Part shown: in pieces, positions 44,747 through 55,849 of the stretch
How the letters are laid out: the number at the start of each line of letters is the position of its first letter
Position numbering within the stretch: position 1 is the first letter of the stretch
Source: Talaromyces rugulosus
Taxonomy: Eukaryota > Ascomycota > Eurotiomycetes > Eurotiales > Trichocomaceae
Reading direction: 5' to 3'
Assembly: GCF_013368755.1 (NCBI RefSeq)
Contig: NC_049562.1
Coordinates: 3,472,001-3,536,000, forward strand
DNA length: 64,000 nucleotides
The notes under the pieces: generated by a model
What the model was told of the DNA's origin: nothing
What the model saw: only the letters and a program-made list of their open reading frames with translations
Databases searched by the model: none
Translations under genes and position numbers: made by a program

Positions 44747-46627
44747 CTAGTTCTCGACAAGGCTACTCTTATTCAAAAATCGAAAATCCGGTCCAAGACT
44801 TTGTGCCAACCTATCTTCGTGTAGGTTTCTCCAGAGGCTAGCAAGACCCTGAAGGTAATTATCTCTATCTTCTCGCTTAGGAGCATCCGGTCTCATGTGT
44901 AGAATTCTATACACAGGGGTAAATTCACCAGGATCTCCCGCCACCAGGAGATCTAGTGCTGTCTTTCGCTTGTCACCTGCTGGCATTGTTGGATCCGCCC
45001 CATATTTTATGAGTTGTGGGATCCAGCAATCGACAACCCATCTAGGCTGTGAAAATGCCCGCCCGTTAAGATCTAGTTTCCCGGAACCGTGGATCATGAC
45101 TCTCAATGTGTTACACCAGAAGTCTCATTTCGTTCACCCTCATATCTAGTATTTGTGGCATTGATATTTGCGCCAGCCTCAAGTAGCTTCTCGATCACCA
45201 CATAGGAAAATTCTGGCGGCTGTCACGTTCGCCATTTGCTGATGAAATTGGCCAATACGTCATCAAAATCCTCAAAAAAAAGGAGCGATCTTGTATTAAA
45301 GTCCCAATTTTCTAGGAGGAGTGTGGTGAATGCGGCCAGACCGTCTCTCGATTTTGGGGTTTTATCCAAATCTTCATAGTAGCCACTGTAGGAATATACA
45401 AAGTTCGTCAAATAACTAGAAAGCGGGCAGTCGCAGGTAGTTTGGTGACGTAATAAAATCCTAATTATCTCAATGAATCCAGCGTCACTTAATCTTGCCA
45501 GTCCCCATTTATGAAGGAGAGTATCAACGGTTGGAGTACTCCTGTCAACCCTCCCCCAACCTGGAACGTCTGATCCAGACGAGGTCACAGGTGGAGCCTC
45601 CCATCCAGTTGCATGTTCGAGAAACCAGCTTAGTCTTTCGACAGGATTTGGTAGTTTAGGATATTTGAATGGCTTGATCGAATTAAGAAAAGTATTTAAT
45701 GATGTGTGATGTGTATATCTGGGTATGTCTGAGTATTGGTTCTTTCCAGATATCCAGCGACGACCCTTCTGAGTCTCGTAATCAGGGCATATTCGCTCAT
45801 AGTTGATGTCAGCTCCGTTTTCGAGACACAGCTGCATCATAGCCTTACCATGGTCTGCAACCGCGAGTGTCATGGCTGCCGCAAAGATGGGAAGATGCAG
45901 GCCAGTTTTGGCCCAGAATTTTACTGATTTCCCATGAATATCGGCACCTCGTTCTGGAAGCAGATGGAAGGCGGGTTCTGAATTGGCGATGATAGCGGCA
46001 GACAGTGGGCTTAAGGAATCTCGATATTTGAAGGGTCGAGGCTCGTTTGGATCAGCTCCATCATCAAGTACTTGTCGAATGAGGTCCAACGGCGCCCCAG
46101 CGGGGGACCTGATGAGCGTTATCAGGGGTAGAGCAGTATCAGCGTCCCACTTCTGCCGGCCTTGCTCATCGATTGCCTTCTCGTATAGTAACCGGAGCAA
46201 ACTAGAACTTTGTTCGTGACTGAGGCGCGATGAGCACAATTTTTTGGCACAGTATCGAAACTCTTCAATTCCTTTGAATCTACGTTTTTTTGTCCATATC
46301 TGGGGACAGTATTCTCACACTATGCTCGACCAAAAGTCTGATTATCTTTTCTTGTTGCTTCTTACTTGCAAGACAGAGGTAAGTTGAATTATGTACCGAG
46401 GCACCGTAATAGATACAGTTGCGAACAAGGTCCACGTTTCCCGTGAGACATGCCCACTTCATTGCTTTGGACAGGGAATCAGGGCTGCTGTAAATGATGG
46501 GTTCTAGCTTTTCCAGGAGACGCTTGTTGCACCGAACTAGGTGGGCGATATCACTTTCACTGCAGCCTTCTTCGAAGACCATAACAAAGAGCTCCATGGG
46601 CAGGCAGTCGAGTCTGGGTTCAGCCAT
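44747..46627 (-). pseudogene. F-box / ankyrin-repeat protein, decayed (two frameshifts, one in-frame stop)
   Basis: The 5' part (46627-46280) starts MAEPRLDCLPMELFVMVFEE, an F-box-like helix, followed by ankyrin-like CLTGNVDLVRNCIYYGASVH. At the T7 run 46285-46291 (A7 in the gene) the frame breaks; with one base fewer the chain continues DKKRRFKGIEEFRYCAKKLC into the main body (to 45223) with ankyrin strings APLDLIRQVLDDGADPN and AMMQLCLENGADIN. An in-frame TGA at 45225-45223 follows KWRT, yet the same frame continues VVIEKLLEAGANINA. A second frameshift between about 45140 and 45106 leads to the last part (PQLIKYGADPTMPAG...TALDLLVAGD) ending at 44747. Three independent lesions argue for a true pseudogene, unlike the single one in the tyrosinase gene. 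Such genes expand and decay often in filamentous fungi. Confidence 0.83.
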
Positions 46628-49600
46628 GTTGACTAATAATTGAGGAGAATGCGGACTAGACTTGCTCTCAATAAGCCCACGATTGCAATGAGAAGATTTG
46701 AAAGTAGGACTCTGGGTAGGTCGAAGGTATTTCTAGGAATGCTGTTCGTGTTCATCCATCCGAAGCCGCCATGGTGAAATAAGACAACGAAAGAGAGAGA
46801 GAGAGAGAAACGGGGTCGGGCTAGACAAGTCAAAGACAACTAATAAGGCACCGAAGTTTCTCACAGCTAATTTGAGTACAATTTACCCACCTCAAACACG
46901 ACTGGACAGTAACTTTTATGAGTACAAGGAGCGCACTGACGGGAAGAGCTAGAAAATAGAAACCAATGCGTCGCGGACCAAAGCCCATCAAAGATATTCT
47001 AAAACTGTGTCTCGGCTTGCGTTTCGAGTCTCTGTCTCTTTTGTGTGTTGTCCGTTTTTAGTACATATTTACCGTTTTCGGCAAGACTTCCATGTAATTT
47101 TTAACCAAGACCAGTTGACGTCACAAGAACCAGGTGTTATATATGTATATATTATGTATTTATGACAGATTGAATTAAAAGTTGGGTTGTGGCTGTTCAT
47201 ATTTCATCACGTTATTTTCACCGCCTCCAACATTGAACAGCCAAGTACCAGTTGACCCCCAGGATCAGCCTCGATCGTTTAATTAAAAAAGGTTCCGTTC
47301 ATTTACAGTAAAATTACCAATAAGGATTCTTTGACAGATTATTTCAGTTTGCGGCTTCTGTCATTCTATCATCAATGAGCAGGACATGCTTGTTCTTCTA
47401 GCAGCCCACCTACCTCGTTTTCCCTAGGACAGCTAAGTACATGATGGTTAGACTAGCCAGAGTATTCTTGTTTGGAGGCATCGAGAAGTACAATTGAAAC
47501 AGCTGACTCTAAAAATAACGTATGTAGATACATACAACGAATTATATAAATAGACGACGCACTAGCCTAGCCGATTGCAGCCTGTTATTGAGTTTTAGTT
47601 GTTGGTTTTATGAACAACATCAGTTGAGGATGTAACTTTAAATGTTGGAAATGTTCAAGTCATCGCTATATAGTAGACACTCTGTCAAGAGTCAAGACTG
47701 GCAAATTGCCTGCTAAACTCGGAGAGTATCCGGCACTAACATGAATGCTGAACAGGCATGGGGTAAAGAAACAACTCTACGTTTCCGGAGGATACTGCTA
47801 GAAAACCCAGGGCTGACCGTGGCGCTGCGAAACAATGAATCGTCCAATGTTGAAGAATTTAGTTCTCAGAACATCAGTGGCGAGAGGATCTCTATAGCAT
47901 ACATCATCAAAGATATCCCTAAGACTACTATGTAGGCACTAATTTATTGGTGTCTTATTATTTTAGATAAACACTAGACATGAAGCCAAAATAACTGGTT
48001 GCTTGGGCAATAGGAGAATGCATCATCGTCCAATGAATGATTGTTGATAAGATGCAGTGACATCGTGCGCTGTGGTAATTTGGGCATTGAATTGTGTGAT
48101 GATTTTTATTACTACTAGGTGTATCACAATGATTAATGTACGTACTGAGTACTTACTCGTATTCTCGACTCTCAGTTACAAGGGGGAAACATTAGGCAGA
48201 TCCCGCGCACAGCCACGTGGAAAAGGGATATTATCTGCATAAAAGGACTAATTATGACCGCGTGTCTTGACAAGGCTGACATGGATTTTCCCAAAAAAAG
48301 AAAGAAAGAAAAAGGTAGTATGATTGACAGGATTCCCTGCCCGTTCGAGATTGAAGGAAGTCTTAGTGCGATGGCAGTTATTACGCGGCAACGGGACTAG
48401 CTCCTTCATTATTGCTACCCCATACTATTATTATTATTATTACTATTATTATGAAGAAGTGTCATAGGGGAAGGATGTAACTGAAGACATCAGGAAATAA
48501 ACTACAAAAAAACCACATGTGCAGGCCCATGAAGCAAATAAACATCATCGATTACTGCATATTATTGATCCAGAGAGCCAAGATTTGGACCAGGGGCTTC
48601 TGACACCATAATATTACTCTGTGTTTCACATTTCACGTGACAAGCGGGACGAACTCCCTTGGCGCACGAGTCGGTGTGTTTCAGATTTTGCTCTTATTGC
48701 GGGCTTGTTTCAACCCCAGCCCCATGATGGCATCGTTCTTCTCCGGAGTACTCCGGACTCCGTACCTACCTCTGTGTTGACTACACTGGAGCTAAAAAAT
48801 GTCTACTTCGTCCTGACTACAGAGTACTACATCGCATGATACGTAGCTTAAAAGTGATAATATACATCATTACTGTGCTAGTTAGTATCGAGTTATTATT
48901 AACTGCCCCTGGACTGTAGAAGTAAAATTCGGTGCCTTGAAACAATAGTGCGTCGAGATGGGAAGGGGATTTTCTGGCTCGGTGGGCTGAGCCATTCTCA
49001 ATTGGGCGATGATCGGGGATTGATAGTACGTATCATGGTAATCTCCTGGAATAACAATAACAAACCCCTGTGTAGACTTGATAGTACAACGTTGCATGGT
49101 TCATCGGCGGCCTAGAAGACATAACCAAAAAGAAAAAAGTGCTGGAACTTGGCAGAGGATGTTACGACTTACGAACTCCCTCCGCTTGGAGCCAAAATGG
49201 GTGCGTGCGCGATCGACGCTTGGCCTAATTTAAAAAAAAAAAAAAAAAAAAAAGGTACTCTTACATGTCTTTTCAATTTTGCCAGGTGTTTTAGTAGGGC
49301 TTCTCGAAGGAAAAAAAACACAAAAGTATTAATTGTAATGGATTTGCTGTCCTCGTTGAAAATTGATAATAATTATTTGATTTAACATGCAGTCTTAATT
49401 AATCAGGTTTTGGATAAATACGTTCGGAAGGCGGAGAATACATGATTGGCCCGGACAGGGGTGCAATTAAGGCCATTTCAAGGTAATTTATATATGATAA
49501 TACTATTATACTACCATTATACTGCCACGATCCTGCTGATACGGGCAGTAATTTCGACAAAATCCAGTCTGATTGGGCACATTTCGGTGGATTTCAGGCA

Positions 49601-50100
49601 GGACATACTGGGGGAACTGCCGAGCGCATCAAGTGGGGTAATCCTGGGATGTTGATAGGAGTATACAGTGATACAGTGATACATTGATACAGAAGTATTA
49701 AATAAGAACAATAATTTAAGCAGCCAGCTACCACTGTTGACGCGCAATTACATACAGCTACCTACATAGTATCTGTGCCAAATCGATCAAATACCGGTAC
49801 TAGTAAAATCACAGGAGCGGGGGAAGGGACACAGTGAGGCTGTTCGGAGCCTCTGATTAGCCTCTGCTTGCCGCCCAGGCCCACTTCCTTGCAGCCACGG
49901 TGAGCTAAATTTAGGTCTGCGACGATGCCGCTAGCCGGCCTCAGGAGCGCTATTGGCTGGGCCCGGGCGCGGGCTCCACTCGGCCCGCCCTTGTGGCGCG
50001 CGCGACTGGCTCTTAGCTGCGCCCCGCCCGTGTCTCTGCTAAGAATAATCACCGCTAGAGCTAGGTAATACCGCGTACTAATAATACGGCGATACCGCGC
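46628..50100. other. AT-rich gene-free region
   Basis: About 3.5 kb with many stops in all frames. It holds a GA run near 46793-46808, TAT-rich triplet repeats near 48424-48452 (TTATTATTATT), and a run of 21 A at 49233-49253. A full CRE palindrome TGACGTCA lies at 47117-47124 but has no gene close by. I see no transposon ends or gene remnants I can support. Confidence 0.45.
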
Positions 50101-50765
50101 TAGCCCCTCCCGGTCTAGCGCCGTGCTGGCCGTGCTGGCTCTGCTCCTCTATCACTCTCTCCCTCTCGCTCTCTCACTCTCGCTTGCTCTACTCCTCTTG
50201 TCTCACGAGTGCTGTGTGGTGTGCGTCCGGCTTCTTTCACTCTTATTAGTTGCCCGTTCTTGCTGTTTTCTTGTCTTTTCCTCTTCTTGCCTTTCCCCCT
50301 CCCTTCTGCTCTTTTGGCTCCGCTTGCCAATCCTGTCGGACCCCTCTGCCGCCATCTCGACCTGCCCTCCCCAGCGGCTATCGTCCTCTTTTCTAATCCT
50401 CTCACCACCCCCGCCCCTCCTGTTTCACCAGCTGCGATCGCTCCCTGGAGGTTCGATTGTTTCACCTACAACAACACTGCCCGTGCTGACAGCCGACGCT
50501 GACCCAACTCCCCCGCTGTGGATATCGTTTCGTCCCTCGACTTCTATCTACTGTTGACATCCCGTCGCTCGCCCGGTCAACCGTTGCTTCTGAAACCCCT
50601 TGGGTCTATCTATTCTTGTATGTTTACCCCATCTAGGCCCCCGCTGCCGAGGGTCGTCTACCATGTCGCCTTGAAGAGAAGAGAAAAACGAGGGCCAGCG
50701 CACTGGGCTGTTCCTGCTTCCCTCCACTCACCTCTCTCTCTCTCTCTCCCATCAACCTCGCCAAC
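50101..50765 (+). promoter_or_regulatory. Pyrimidine-rich leader of the dual-specificity phosphatase gene
   Basis: Composition shifts sharply from AT-rich to GC- and CT-rich at about 49.9-50.1 kb. The leader has long C/T stretches and (CT)n near 50731-50748. It contains at least two upstream ATGs: a three-codon uORF at 50661-50672 and a 49-codon uORF at 50620-50769 listed separately. Confidence 0.55.
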
Positions 50766-50769
50766 ATGA
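50620..50769 (+). promoter_or_regulatory. uORF of 49 codons overlapping the phosphatase start codon (ATGA)
   Basis: ATG at 50620 opens a frame that stops at TGA 50767-50769. The main ATG is 50766-50768, so start and stop overlap as ATGA. If this stretch is in the mature mRNA, translation of the main frame would need leaky scanning or termination-coupled reinitiation. Confidence 0.55.
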
Positions 50770-53108
50770 ATGCTGACTGTGTCCACCTGAAAAGATCGTT
50801 TGCGCAGGTAGCAACTTCGACTTCTTATATTCTCCCAGACGCTTCCGAATGCTATAGCTCGACTGCCCGCCTGGCTCGATCGCTCGAAGCCGCAACTGAC
50901 CGCGGACGGGCTCTTTCAACCAAACGCAGACTGGCGGCTTTCCCGAATCTCAAGATGCCCGTCCAAGCTGGCCCATCGCTGGTTTCCCCTGCGCTATCCC
51001 CATTCGCCCGAGACTTGGGCGATGCTGCACATTCACGACGAGAAGACCATCTCCAGCGATACACACAGCCTCTGCCACAGCCCCAACCAGGCTCTTTCGC
51101 GGTGGATCCCCCCATTTCTTTCGAGCATCGTGAAAGCATATCCTCTGCCCTATCTGAATCCACTGGGTCTTCACCCACCACTACTATATCGACCTTCGAT
51201 ACCCCTTCAGTAACCGACACCTCGCCGAGTTCTTCGCCTGAGTCGCCCTCTGCACTGCCAATATCCTACCCCAAGCAGATGATATTGCCCGACATTTCCG
51301 AAACAGTTGCTATGCATCCAGTGGTTGGCAACACTCCATCCGTACCAGCCAATCCAATGGAGGCGCCGATCCGAGCTCCATCTCCTGGAAGGAGGGCTCG
51401 AAATCTAAAGAATCTGTCTCTGAAGATGCCATGCACATCATCCCGCCCAGCAGTATCCACGGCATCTATCATGGAAACGACGTCTCATCAAAATTTCTCA
51501 GCGCCTCCTTCCCCTTCGCATCGACCACTAAAAACTGGGCGTCGAAAGCCTGCCAACCTGACCATCCGAACACCGGCCTCTGATCAGTCGTTTGCTCGTA
51601 GCATCACTGAAATAATCCCCCCGACACCAACCCTACAACGTTCGTTGCGCCACTTCGAGTCATCGCCATCTCTTGCCTCGATTTTCTCTCCTACGACCGC
51701 CCCGCCAGGTGGAATGCAATTTCCGCGACCGTCTACACGTGATGGATTGCCCCCGATGCCTGGCAGCTGGCAAGATGACTCTCCCTCTGTTCCTTCACAG
51801 TCTGGTGCTGGTTTACAACAGGTCATGGAAGAAGATGACGATTTAGACACACGCGAGTCTGCTAAACGGAGCGCGCAAAGCTATCCCGATGGCCCTATCA
51901 AAATATATGATTCGGGCGTTTACCTCTATCTAGAGCCCACACGGGCCGAGGCTTCCAAGTTCGATGTCGTCGTCAATGTAGCCAAGGAGGTCGTGAACCC
52001 TTTTGCCGACGAGATGGAACGATCAAACTCGGTTGTATCAACATTGAGGAAGCCATTGTCTCTGGGCAAGCGATTTTCTGTGTCTGAACCATTGACCGCT
52101 ATTTCCGAGGCATCTTTCCACTCTGCATTCGAAGTTTTGCCGTCTGATTCCGATAGCCCCACCACACCAAAGGCCGAGAATGAGACATTACCGGAGTACA
52201 TACATGTACCATGGGACCACAATTCCGAGATCCTCGAAGATCTAATGCCCTTGTGTCAACTCGTTGATGACCGGATATCTAAAGGCAAGAATGTTTTAAT
52301 CCATTGCCAACTGGGGGCTAGCCGATCAGCCTCACTGGTCATTGCATATGGTCTATATAAGAATCGCAATCACGACTTCAACGATATGTACAGCATTGTC
52401 AAGAACAAGAGCTGCTGGGTTGGGCCCAACATGAGCTTGATCTATCAATTGACCGACTTCCGATCTCGGTTACAGCGAAGTGAAGCACCCAAGCCTCTGA
52501 ATCCAGAGTGGTTCAAGACACAACCCCAGGCTCCTGTGTTTTCTTTGCCTTCTTTTCAAAATACTACGCCAGATCCGATGGACACAACGGAGCCTCGGGC
52601 GAAGGAGAAGTTGGAGCCGTCATTCCTCAGGGTGACCCCATCTTACGAGCCGTCAAATAAATCACCAGACCGCATCGTTAAAAACGGAGGCCCCCAACTT
52701 CGAAAATCCAAGTCTGCAATCCGAGTACGAGGTATATCTCCCCGGCCATTGCCATTGCGAGAAAAATATCAAGATGGGCAAAAGGTCCATACTTTCAAAC
52801 AAGCCGAAAAACGCCCGCTTGGGCATGCTCGATATCCTTCGGTTCAAATGGACTTGGTGATGAAGGACGTTCCAGCGTTACCGTCTATCTTGTCACCGAG
52901 AGCGGCGCCATATATATGTTCATCACTTTCTCGGACTCTTGCAGGTGATTTGGCTGGAGATGTACCCTCACATTTCCCTGGGTTTGAACATCAACAGCAA
53001 CAACAACAGCAACAACAACAGCAACAACAACAATTGCCTTTCGATCCCCGATCCCCATCACAAAGGGGCGAGCTTCTGATTACGAGAAGTATCGACGAAG
53101 TTCTTTGA
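50766..53108 (+). CDS. Dual-specificity (MAP kinase) phosphatase, MSG5-like, with C-terminal polyglutamine
   Basis: Dephosphorylates Thr and Tyr of MAP kinase activation loops; the yeast counterpart Msg5 restrains Fus3 and Slt2. Single exon, 780 residues. Residues 1-370 are Ser/Pro-rich and probably disordered, containing basic patches (SPGRRARNLKNLSLKMP) that could dock MAPKs. The catalytic domain is about 380-580: IKIYDSGVYLYLEPT, the general-acid loop PEYIHVPWDHNSEI, and the signature VLIHCQLGASRSASLVIAYG with nucleophile Cys near residue 514. An insertion separates the first strand from the acid loop. The C-terminus has a run of 15 glutamines encoded by mixed CAG/CAA (about 52993-53034) and ends ITRSIDEVL. 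The start has a uORF overlap (50620-50769). Confidence 0.92.
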   Translation: MNADCVHLKRSFAQVATSTSYILPDASECYSSTARLARSLEAATDRGRALSTKRRLAAFPNLKMPVQAGPSLVSPALSPFARDLGDAAHSRREDHLQRYTQPLPQPQPGSFAVDPPISFEHRESISSALSESTGSSPTTTISTFDTPSVTDTSPSSSPESPSALPISYPKQMILPDISETVAMHPVVGNTPSVPANPMEAPIRAPSPGRRARNLKNLSLKMPCTSSRPAVSTASIMETTSHQNFSAPPSPSHRPLKTGRRKPANLTIRTPASDQSFARSITEIIPPTPTLQRSLRHFESSPSLASIFSPTTAPPGGMQFPRPSTRDGLPPMPGSWQDDSPSVPSQSGAGLQQVMEEDDDLDTRESAKRSAQSYPDGPIKIYDSGVYLYLEPTRAEASKFDVVVNVAKEVVNPFADEMERSNSVVSTLRKPLSLGKRFSVSEPLTAISEASFHSAFEVLPSDSDSPTTPKAENETLPEYIHVPWDHNSEILEDLMPLCQLVDDRISKGKNVLIHCQLGASRSASLVIAYGLYKNRNHDFNDMYSIVKNKSCWVGPNMSLIYQLTDFRSRLQRSEAPKPLNPEWFKTQPQAPVFSLPSFQNTTPDPMDTTEPRAKEKLEPSFLRVTPSYEPSNKSPDRIVKNGGPQLRKSKSAIRVRGISPRPLPLREKYQDGQKVHTFKQAEKRPLGHARYPSVQMDLVMKDVPALPSILSPRAAPYICSSLSRTLAGDLAGDVPSHFPGFEHQQQQQQQQQQQQQQLPFDPRSPSQRGELLITRSIDEVL

Positions 53109-53971
53109 TTCATCGTTGCATATTCAGAACCGATCTATTCGCGAAAAGATTTTTTTTTTATAATCGATCGTCAACTTTTAATTATATCTGCTCCATACCG
53201 AGCAGGTGCCTTTTAGTTCAGATTCACGACCAAAGCGGGCTTTGCTGTCTGAGTGGCTCTTCACCTACACAGGTGATTTTCTTTTTTTTTTTTTGGTTCG
53301 AGCATTTTAGGCTCTAGTTGTCTCTTTTTTTTTGGAAAGGGACAACATGTTCGTTTTTTCAGCTGGCATCTCATGGCTAGGCATGACTTGATATTCGGCG
53401 TTGTGGTGTTTTCAAAGCCGATGGGTACAAAGGACCCAACATGTAATTTTAGTGCCTGGAGTTTACGCAGTATGAATACTGAGTACTCCTTGTATTCCTC
53501 TCGCTTGGATATTTTCTTTCCTTATTTATAACATAACGCATTTATGAGAGAGAGAGAAAGAGAGAAAGAGAGAGAGAGAGAGAGAGTTAGAGTTGGCGGC
53601 GATATATGACTAGATACCCGCAATGCAAGACCGAGGTTACACTCAATATGAAGTACAGCGTAGCTGCTATACATGTTAAAAGTGCAAAGTGCAAATTGTA
53701 GACTCATTCGTTAATAAACAGGTGAAATAACTAAAAACCGGACCTGTTGTGTATGCTACCCGATTAGGAAACCCAAGTGACGAGTGTATCACGTGCAGAT
53801 GGCGGGGCCGGCGGCGGGTCAAAATGACGCTGTAATTTTTTTTGTAAGATAAAAGGACTAAACATCGAAAGTGTCATACCTTTTTTCAATTCTGGACTCG
53901 TATAAAAATTTTTAAAAAAAACGAGTCAAGAAGGAAAGAAAAAGCAGTACGCCAAAAAAAAAATTAAAAAA
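53109..53971. other. 3' region of the phosphatase gene and promoter of efm4
   Basis: About 860 bp with T-runs, a (GA)n tract at 53546-53587, and A-runs shortly before the efm4 start. No gene seen. Confidence 0.45.
53546..53587. repeat. Imperfect (GA)n microsatellite
   Basis: GA dinucleotides with occasional AAAG interruptions. Confidence 0.85.
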
Positions 53972-55161
53972 ATGCAGCAATCAACACGGAAAGAAGAAGG
54001 AGAAGGAGAAGAAGGGCATCCGCAATATTTAGAGCCTAGTGAACTGGGCACAAAGGAATAGTACGTATGTGATTAAATTGATATTTATTGACGGAGGGAA
54101 CCATTCTTGGCAATATCAGTTGCTAAAAAATGTGCTACAGTTGGGAAACGTTTTATACACGCTCACTAGAGCACATTGCGTCGAAAAAAAGGGCTGATCG
54201 TCAACTCGATGCTGAAAATGAATCTACCCAGGAGGATCATGATGGTGAAGCAGCAGAAAAAGAAGAAGAAGAAGCCGACGACGATGATGATCCGGGAACA
54301 TCCTGGTTTTCTGAACACGATGCACCACTCAAAGTGCTCAAGTTTCTAACATCTCGCAAATTCCCGCTTTCTCCACGACGACGACAACGACAGCAGCAAC
54401 AGGCGCCGCCGCCGCCGCCAAGTATTCTGGATTTGGGGACGGGGAATGGGAGTATGCTTGCCATGCTTCGGAAACGTGGTGGGTTTACGGGGGAGATGGT
54501 TGGGGTTGATTACTCTGCTCAGAGCGTGCAGTTGGCGAGGGAGCTACAGCGGTTAAAGTTGCATTCTGCGTATGAGTCTGATGACGACGACGAAGAAGAG
54601 TCCGAGGAAGAGGAAGAAGAAGAAGAAGAGCACGAAGACGTCGTCGTAGCAAGCAACACGGGCTCTGCAGAAGCCATCCCCGTGGATAAGCAAGACATCC
54701 GCTTCGAGGAATGGGATATTCTCGACCCAGCCAACGAAGACGCGTTGGGTTTGCTGCCCCCTAGCAGCACTGAAGAAGAAGAAGAAGAAGAAAAGCAACG
54801 GATCCCGTGGTTCCCTTATCGACAAGCCGGATTCGACATTGTCCTCGACAAGGGCACTTTTGACGCCGTCTCACTGTCTGACGAAACCACTGACAACGCC
54901 GCTGAACAAGTAACCAAAGCCGGCAAAACAGTCCAGCCACGTATCTGCCACAAATATCCGCGCGTGGCGGCCAGGCTAGTGCGTCCCGATGGATTCTTGG
55001 TTGTGACCAGCTGTAACTGGACTGAGGAGGAGTTGGTGCAGTGGTTCACAGCAACGGGCGAGTTGTCGGTTTGGGGCCGCGTGGAGTATCCGCGGTTTCG
55101 CTTTGGGGGGCATGAAGGGCAGGGGGTGTGTACAGTGTGTTTTAGACGGGGGTTACAGTAG
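53972..55161 (+). CDS. efm4: eEF1A lysine methyltransferase EFM4 (See1)
   Basis: Seven-beta-strand S-adenosylmethionine methyltransferase; the yeast enzyme methylates Lys316 of translation elongation factor eEF1A. Exons 53972-54060 and 54141-55161 (369 residues). The splice TA|T restores PSELGTKEYWETFYTRSL, the family N-terminus. Motif I is ILDLGTGNGSML, followed by GVDYSAQSVQLA; IRFEEWDILD and FDIVLDKGTFDAVSL are the later motifs. Two acidic insertions are unusual: EEEEADDDDD near residue 80 and a longer DDDDEEESEEEEEEEEE near 190, the latter splitting the SAM fold after the second strand. Length is above the roughly 260 residues of yeast, entirely due to these insertions. Cytosolic. Confidence 0.92.
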
Positions 55162-55439
55162 GGACAGTCACACTTTTACATACTGTTCAGCATTGAAATA
55201 AAAAGTATATAGAATGCTTCCGCATTTGTATCAGATGAGATCATCAAAACCACGAAGAAAAAAAAGTACCAACAGGAAAAAAAGTCCACGGAGCTCCATC
55301 CAAAACACCATTGCCCATGAAAAGACCAAAGACCAAAAAGAAGGGAAGAAAAGAGAGGGGAAAAAAGAAAATGCAACCATTCTCTTTGCCGAAACAATCT
55401 ATACCAGGAAGTGGGTTTAAACACCGAGTCGGTACTACC

Positions 55440-55849
55440 CTAGCCAACGACACAGAGTAGTTCCTCCTCGAGTATATACTTGCCCTCCTTGTACTTTTCA
55501 ATAGTCTCAAAGGCCTTGTCGTACTTCCATCCGACTACCTCGCGGCACTGCCGGCACGAAATGTCTCGAACAATATGTCGCCCCGTGGTCATGTTGCGCT
55601 CTACCGCCTCAGTCGCGGTCACATTGACCACCGAGTGGAAAAGATAGGCTTTTCCATGTTGCCCTCGAAAGTTCTGCACGAAAAATAAGTAAATAATCGG
55701 CTTTTTTTTTTTTTTTAATAATGATTTATCTCCAGGAGCAAGGGACGTACCCGGCTGACAATATCGTTGTGATCTGCAAGGTGAGTCTTGCACTGCTTGC
55801 AGCCAAAGACTTTGTTGGCGTTCAGGTAGACGTTGTACGAAAGACCCAT
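55440..55849 (-). CDS. Yippee-like zinc-binding protein (Moh1 family)
   Basis: Small conserved eukaryotic protein; the exact biochemical role is unknown, with yeast Moh1 linked to stationary-phase survival. Exons 55849-55751 and 55673-55440 (110 residues, normal family length). The zinc ligands are two CxxC pairs: FGCKQCKTHLADH in exon 1 and ISCRQCREVVGWKYDKA in exon 2; the typical FRGQHGKAYLFHSVVNV and KYKEGKYILEEELL are present. The splice CGG|AAC restores SRNFRGQHG. The intron has a 16-A run on the gene strand. It is divergent from the NNT1-like gene. Confidence 0.95.
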
